DNA of 16,829 bases from Cytophagia bacterium. Lineage in GTDB: Bacteria; Bacteroidota; Bacteroidia; Cytophagales; Cyclobacteriaceae. Every line of letters starts with the position of its first letter. The stretch's first letter is position 1. The notes below the pieces were generated by a model. It saw only the letters and a list, made by a program, of their open reading frames with translations. It ran no database searches and was not told where the DNA came from. Below are positions 1-6,800 of this stretch, piece after piece. A program made the translations under genes and the position numbers. The stretch is taken from assembly GCA_013373005.1 (NCBI GenBank), contig JABXIP010000222.1, positions 1 to 16,829 of the forward strand, in the 5' to 3' direction.

Positions 1-81
1 CACCTTCCAAGTGGAGTATACATTGTAAGGCTTGTCACCGCAGGCCAGGTAAGAAATCTGAAGTTGATGGTTAAGAAGTAA
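1..81 (+). CDS. C-terminal end of a T9SS-exported surface protein (5' part outside window)
   Basis: The reading frame is open from the first base to a TAA stop and gives 26 residues ending in RNLKLMVKK. The pattern (SGVYIVRL, a short turn, then a basic hydrophobic strand ending in KK) is the last strand of the type IX secretion type A sorting domain, which directs proteins through the outer membrane and is normally removed on attachment to the cell surface. The last nine residues are identical to those of the giant adhesin that ends at 8401, while the residues before them differ. The upstream gene is therefore probably a paralogous adhesin or another T9SS cargo. Nothing can be said about its catalytic or binding domains. 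Confidence 0.85.
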   Translation, partial: HLPSGVYIVRLVTAGQVRNLKLMVKK

Positions 82-147
82 CCATCATTACTACAGTGTT
101 TAGGTGAATAGAAGCCCTGACCTCGTAAGAGTGTCGGGGTTTTTTTA
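51..147 (+). repeat. 97-nt direct repeat, copy 1 (coding end, trailer and terminator)
   Basis: This block matches 8371-8467 at 94 of 97 positions; the differences are at 86, 126 and 136. It spans the last ten codons including the stop, a 30-nt trailer and a complete hairpin terminator. Identity falls sharply on both sides: the 50 nt of coding sequence before it match the other copy only partly, and the sequence after 147 does not match. The spacing between copies (8320 nt) equals one adhesin unit, consistent with tandem duplication or gene conversion. Confidence 0.95.
112..146 (+). terminator. Rho-independent terminator after the partial T9SS gene
   Basis: CCCTGAC (115-121) pairs with GTCGGGG (133-139), with one T-G wobble at 118/136. 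An inner CTC/GAG extension has one bulged T and closes on a GTAA tetraloop (GNRA type). Seven T residues follow (140-146). It lies 30 nt after the stop codon, as expected for an intrinsic terminator. Confidence 0.85.
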
Positions 148-392
148 TTCAATTATCATTGAAGTTGAGCTCTTTTGAACTTTGAAAAAAATATAAGCTT
201 CCTACAATCAATTAAAGCATATTTAGGGGTGTTAACTTGATAAAATTATATTTGACCCACTTGTTAATGTTAGGAAATTACTATATTTAAAATCTATTCC
301 TTAAGCACGTCAGATATTACCTGATGTGATTTTCAAACAATACTTTATTCTGGATGAGTTGCATCGGGTTGAATTAATCGCAACCAAAACAT
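148..392. other. AT-rich intergenic spacer with the leader of the adhesin operon
   Basis: No convincing gene is seen in this stretch. It starts with a small perfect hairpin, TTCAAT-TATC-ATTGAA (148-163), and is A/T-rich throughout. It must hold the promoter of the 393/842 gene pair, since a terminator closes the gene before it. The best promoter candidate is listed separately. The absence of a purine-rich Shine-Dalgarno sequence before the ATG at 393 is normal for Bacteroidota. Confidence 0.6.
247..254 (+). promoter_or_regulatory. Candidate Bacteroidota -7 promoter element (TATATTTG)
   Basis: TATATTTG fits the Bacteroidota -7 consensus TAnnTTTG exactly. The expected TTG element about 19-21 nt upstream is not clearly present; only TTAG near 223 is suitably spaced, and the TTG at 237 is too close. 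If used, it would give a leader of about 130 nt before the ATG at 393. Single matches to this short consensus occur by chance in AT-rich DNA, so the call is tentative. Confidence 0.3.
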
Positions 393-845
393 ATGTATAT
401 GCAGCAAACTTTACTCATTAGGCTGGCGAACTTCGTCCGCCCATTGGTGGTTGGTACCATCAAATCTTTCAGAACGACCTTATTGGCATCTGGCCTTTTC
501 TTGGCTTTATCGATGCAAGTCAATGCTCAGGATGAATGGAAAAGAGTCACGACCATTGACGGTGTAGAAATCAGTTATCAAAAAGCTTCTTGCGATGGTT
601 CTGAGGTTTTATTGATTAAAGCGGTGAACAAAAGTGATGCATCGGTATCTATTGATTTAACCTACACATTTCAGTCTAAAGTGGATAATTCAATAATGGG
701 TACTGGAGAGCTAGGTGAAATTGAAATCGCCCCACAGTCTGAGCTTTCAGGTTCTTGTGAAGATGGCTTGCATATCAACATAAACAATCACTTCTCCATG
801 TATAGTGAAGAGGAATTCTCCTTAACAATCACCAAAACTGAATGA
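393..845 (+). CDS. Small secreted protein of unknown function, translationally coupled to the giant adhesin
   Basis: The product has 150 residues. It carries a long basic N-terminal segment (residues 1-27) and a hydrophobic stretch TTLLASGLFLALSMQVNA, with a likely signal peptidase I site after Ala45, so the mature form is about 105 residues and begins QDEW. The mature part looks all-beta, with alternating hydrophobic residues, and has two cysteines (Cys67, Cys122) that could form a disulfide; it may be an Ig-like sandwich. No sorting domain and no lipobox are visible, so it should be periplasmic or carried to the surface by a partner. The stop codon overlaps the start of the 2519-residue adhesin (ATGA, 842-845), so the two are almost certainly cotranscribed. 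The start at 393 is the first ATG; 399 is an alternative. The unusually long n-region suggests the true start could be internal at a non-ATG codon. I do not recognise a named family. Confidence 0.8.
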   Translation: MYMQQTLLIRLANFVRPLVVGTIKSFRTTLLASGLFLALSMQVNAQDEWKRVTTIDGVEISYQKASCDGSEVLLIKAVNKSDASVSIDLTYTFQSKVDNSIMGTGELGEIEIAPQSELSGSCEDGLHININNHFSMYSEEEFSLTITKTE

Positions 846-3800
846 TCATGAAAAGAGGTATAATAATTCTTTTACTTAATGCTTTGCTTGTATTTGGTAT
901 ACAGGCTCAGGTTACATACACTTTTACAAATGCGGGTGCACAGGGAAGTTTTGGGCCAACGGCCGCTCAGGTGGCAAATGCATATTCAGGTACTAGTTTA
1001 GATGGACTTGTGACTTCAAATAGTTCATTTCAGGGTATACAGGAGTTCATTGTTCCGGCTACTGGATTGTATAGAATCCAGGCTATTGGAGCCACTGGCG
1101 GCAATCAAAATGGAACTAATGTTCCTGTTGGTCATCCAGCTGATATCACTGGAGAGTTTGAGCTGACGGCAGGAACAAAGCTCTATATCTTAGTTGGTCA
1201 ACATGGTCATCTAGGTAGCACTCGTCCCGGATGGGGTGGTGGCGGAGGTACTTTCGTCATTCAAGATGAGTTGAGTTCTAGTGGAGTTCCTTTGGTGGTA
1301 GCTGGTGGCGCAGGTTCTGGACATACTGGAGTTACGGTGATCAGTGATTACCAAAATGCAAGCCTTACCACTAGCCCCAATTTTGGCTCTCAGTACGTTG
1401 TTGGATCTGCTAGCAATGGAGGTAGTGGTGCTGGCTTTTTAATAAATGGAGATGTTGGAAATAACGCCATTTATTTACCTGTAGCCGGTACAACCTCACA
1501 TACTATACCACAAGCCTTCGTAAACGGAGGTGTAGGGGATGTGTTTGGTGGCGGCTTTGGCGGTGGCGGAGGTGTTACAAATACCTACGGTGGTGGAGCA
1601 GGTGGTTATGAAGGAGGTAAAGGCCCAAGAAGTTATCCTTATCAGGGTGGTGGAGGAGCTTCCTTCAATGGTGGAACAAACCAATCGAATGTTCTAAGTG
1701 ACAATAACCTTTACACCATGAGTCATGGAGCGGTAATTATAACGGAGGTTAATGTATTACCACCAATTACAACAACCGCATGGAGAATGAATAGAGGTGG
1801 TGGTGCTATTCAATTCAATATTGGTAATGGAAGCTTGGGTAATCCCATCGCATATGGAGAAATGCAAATTCCTTCAACGGATGATCCTAATTGGGAATCT
1901 GCTCCATTAGATGGCAATGGAGATATTAGGTTTGTAGAATCCTCAATTCTTTCGACATGCCGTGCTCAATTAGACTTTACCTATTTCGAAACTTACATCG
2001 ATATCCCAGAAGGAGCTACTGTTGACGAATTGACAGTGACTTTCGCACAAGTAGATGATGGTGCCAGAGCGTATATTTTTAATTCTGCATATCCTAATGG
2101 TGCTTTTGATGGTGAGATTACTATCAATAATGGTGTTCCAGTGAGTAAGGATTACAGTCAATTTGCTGTTGCAGGAGAAAGAAATAGAGTCGTAATAGTA
2201 CAATTTGATAGTTGCCCGGTAGGTAATAACCTGATAGGTGCTAATTTGAATGTGAATGGAACAGTTGTTCCTGTTGATAATTCTGCTCCTCCTGTGGTTG
2301 TTACAAAAAATATTACCGGGAGCTTAGACTTGAATGGGAGCTTGACAATTTCGGCATCAGATGTTGATAACGGTAGCTTCTCAGCTCTGGCAGGACCCGT
2401 CACTCTATCTATAGATCGTACAGATTTTAATTGTGCTGATTTGGGAACACCTGTACAAGTTACCTTGACAGCAACAGATACAAATGGAGAAACATCCACA
2501 GCAACTGCAATGGTTAATGTCATTGATGAAATAGGGCCAAATATTACGGCCCAAGATGTTACTGTAAACTTAGATGCCAGCGGATCTGCTACCCTTTCAG
2601 TAAATGATGTTTTAGTTTCAGCAAGTGATGCTTGTGGAGTTCAAAGTACCTCAGTTAGCCCTGCAGTATTCGGTTGTGCCGATGTTGGTGTTCAGACAGT
2701 GACAATAACTGCAACAGATGTAAATGGTAATGAATCTACGGCAACGGCCCAAGTAACAGTTACTAATAATAGTGTGGTTTCTGTTTTTGATCAGGCAGAC
2801 TATGTTAACAATGGTAATTCATCGCATTTAGGAAGTGGTGATTATAGACTAACCGCCAATGCTGGTGGTCAATTCGGTTCAGTTTGGTATCAGAATAAAA
2901 TGGACTTAAACTCTGACTTCAATCTTGAATTCGATGTTTATTTAGGCAATAATGATGGAGGAGCCGATGGTATGGCTTTCGTACTTCAGCCTTTAAGCAC
3001 TGGTGCAGGAACTGGTGGTGGAGGAATTGGCTACCTAGGAATATCACCTTCCTTTGCCGTTGAGTTCGACACATATCAAAATGGAGATAGATCAGATCCT
3101 ACTGCTGACCACTTGTCACTTCAAACTAATGGAGTAATAAACCATGGCACAGTCAATAACCTTCAAGGTCCTGTTTCTGTCGGAAATCTCGAAAATGGAG
3201 CTTGGCATTCAGTAAATATTACCTGGAATAGCCAGACCAATAACTTTAGACTCGATTTGGATGGTACCAATAGAATAAACTATTCCGGAGATGTAATAAA
3301 CAATGTGTTTAATGGTAATCCTGGAGTTTACTGGGGCTGGACTGCGGCTACTGGTGGACTATCAAACGAGCAAAGAGTACGTATTAATGGTTTGACCTTC
3401 ACTGAGGAGTTCTCAATTTCATCAAGTGCTATTGTAGATGCTTCTTGTCCGGCAAATGCAGATGGAAGTATTGATATTGAAATGTCTTATGATAGCCCAT
3501 GTACTATATACAGCTGGAGTAATGGGGCAACAACACAAGATATCAGTGGATTGCTTCCAGGAATATATACCGTCACGGTTTCGAATCCAGGTCAGACTGA
3601 TATTGTACAGTCATTTACTGTGGGAAATGCAGATACACAGGTTCCTCAAATTACTGCTCCTGCGAATATTAGCTTACTAGCTACCAGTGCATCAGGTGGT
3701 GTAGTGAACTATACGACTCCGGTAGGTACAGATAATTGTTCAGTAACAACCACATTGACCGCTGGACTGGCATCAGGTTCAACATTCCCTATAGGAACTA

Positions 3801-6800
3801 CTTTGGTTACTTACACGGCTACTGATGCCTCAGGAAATGAAGCTTCTGCTTCATTCACAGTGACTGTAACAGGGCTTCCGCCTCAGATCGAAGTTCCAGC
3901 AGACATTACTGTTGAAAATGATTTCGGGATTTGTGGTGCTATTGTAAGTTATACAGCCACCGAGACTGTCGGTATTCCAGCTTCAACAATTACCTATGAT
4001 ATCGATCCAGGAACTCTATTTGGTGTAGGAACTACGGTGGTTACTGCTACTGCTACTAATGCGGTGGGTACTTCAACGAAATCGTTCAACATTACAGTAA
4101 ACGATACACAGGTACCGACCATTACCAGTCCTTTTGATATTACTACTAATGTTGATGCTGGTGTTTGTGGTGCTGTAGTCAACTATGATGTGCCAACAGC
4201 TACAGATAACTGTGGTACAAGTGCTCCTCCAACCTCACTTGCAGGTCATACCTATAAAGGAGAAAGAAACGGGCATACTTATTTCTTATCTAATGAGAAA
4301 GCTACCCCAGAAGTGGCACATGCTAATGCTATTGCCGCTGGAGGTCATTTAGCAACAATCACTGATGCAGCAGAAAATTCATTTATATCAGGCTTCATAG
4401 CTGACTTTATGTGGATTGGTGCAACTGATAGAGATGTTGAAGGCCAGTGGGGTTGGATTACTAATGAACCAATGACTTACACCAATTGGGCAAATGGTGA
4501 GCCGAATAATGCTGGAGCAGGAGAAGACTGGGCAGTAATCAACTGGGGAGGTGTAAATAACCCAAGTTGGAACGACTGGTATTATACTCAACCAGCTTAC
4601 TATGTAATAGAGTTTGATGGCGGATCTTTACCGACTACTTTGGTGTCGGGTCCGGCACCGGGTGATGTATTCCCGGTAGGAACTACTACAGTGACTTACG
4701 AAGCTGTAGATCCTTCTGGAAATAGAGTAGAAACATCGTTCGATGTAACTGTAATAGACAATATAGCTCCTCAGGTCCTTACTAATAACGTCACTGTTCA
4801 ATTAGATAATAATGGAAGCGCAGTTATTATGGTAAGCGATATTGATGCAGGTTCTAGTGATGCTTGTGGTATTGCAAGCTATACATTAAGCAAAACTGCT
4901 TTTGATTGTTCAAATGTAGGGGCTAATACGGTAACTCTGACTGTTACAGATAATAACGGAAACGTGAGCAGTGGAACTGCTATAGTAACTGTTGAAGACA
5001 ATGTGGCGCCAACGGTATTGACGCAGAACATTACAGTCGAATTAGACGAAAATGGCCAGGCCAGTATTTCCGCTGGTGGCTCAGGATCAACCCCAACAAC
5101 TTTATTCTGGGCTACTTCTGCAAGCGATCAAATATGGAGCGCTAGTATTGATGGCTCAGGTACACCAACAGTTGTTTATGGTGATGCAACACCGGGAGGG
5201 GCTACGAGAGGAGCTGCAGCCGTTGAATATGATATTGCATCAGACAGATTGTTCTGGACGACAGGCAATAGTTGGCATATTTTTGAAGGGACTGCCGATG
5301 GAACAGCTGCACAAACTTTGCTCTCCAATGGTTCAGGAAGTATAGCTGGAGGTAATGATGATAGGTTGGGAATCTCTTTGGATATTCCAAATAACAGATA
5401 CTATTTCAGTGTTGCTTTCGGTGGTGGCCTTTGGTATGCAAATGCGGATAATAGTGGTTCTGCCACTCAATTCTTTGACCCAGGAAGTGCATGGATTTCA
5501 GCTCTAGATTATGATGCAGTTAATGGTTGGGTTTATTACAATCAATATGGAAGTACCGGTCAACAAGGTATATATAGAGTTCGTCCTGATGGTACTGGTA
5601 ATATGCTAGTTCATGCTTCCAATGGTCCGAGAGGAATGGTGGTAGACGGAACTAATAACAAAGTCTATTGGATTGAAAGAGGGACTAAAACCATAAAAGT
5701 AGGAAATGCTGATGGAACAGGTTCTGCAACTACCTTATACACTCATACATTAGCGAATGCTAGAGATATTGATCTTGATACCTCAACCGGTAACTTGTAT
5801 TGGACAGAGTTTACAAGTGGTAGCACCAGTAGCACAGACCATATTGTAAAAGGAAATGTAGATGGTTCTACATCAGTCGTTTTATATTCTGGCTCTTTCG
5901 GTAGTCTGAAAGGAATTTCTATTGGAACTCGTCTTGGTTCAGGTGGAAATGGAATTGATGCCGGTTCTTATGACAACTGTGGTATTGCAAGTATGTCGCT
6001 TGATGTTACAGACTTCAGCTGTGCTGATGTTGGTGAAAATACGGTAAGCCTAATAGTAACTGATGTAAATGGTAATGTAAGTATTGGAACAGCAACCGTT
6101 ACGGTTCAGGATAATATTGCTCCAACGGTTGCAACCCAAAACATTACAGTTCAACTTGATGCTGACGGTTCGGCTAGTATTACTACCTCAGATATCGACA
6201 ATGGAACTTATGATAACTGCGACTTCACTTTATCTCTGGACGTAGATAGCTTTAGTTGTGCTGATGTTGGAGCTAATACTGTTACTTTAATTGCTACCGA
6301 TGTAAATGGAAATACATCAACTGCTACGGCAATAGTTACAGTAGAGGATAACATAGCAGCACAGGTTCTTACTCAGAACATTTCGATTGATTTGGATGCA
6401 TTAGGAAACGCCAGCATCACAACAAGCATGATCGATGCTGGTTCCAATGACGCCTGTGATATTGCAAGCTATGCTTTGAGCAAAACTACTTTCGATTGTT
6501 CGAACGTAGGAGCTAACACCGTAACATTGACAGTTACTGATGTGAACGGCAATGTAAGTTCTGCAAATGCTACAGTAACAGTGAATGATGTTACAGCAGC
6601 CGAGGTAATCACTCAGAACATCTCGATTGATCTGGATGCAACAGGTAATGCCTCTATCACTACAGATATGATCAACAACGGATCGAACGATGCCTGTGGA
6701 ATTGCAAGCTATACCTTAAACCAATACGACTTCGATTGCTCAAACGTTGGGGCCAACACCGTAACATTGACAGTTACCGATGTAAATGGTAACGTAAGTT

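Noticed and set aside
2158..2523. 121-codon open frame on the minus strand inside the giant adhesin
   Set aside because: It lies wholly antisense to well-supported HYR coding sequence. Its composition (Val/Thr/Pro) is what repeats rich in GAT/AAT/GTA codons give in reverse, with no recognisable domain.
3438..3680. 80-codon + strand frame inside the SprB-like region
   Set aside because: Out-of-frame overlap with a clearly conserved SprB/HYR coding region; no start context or family pattern.
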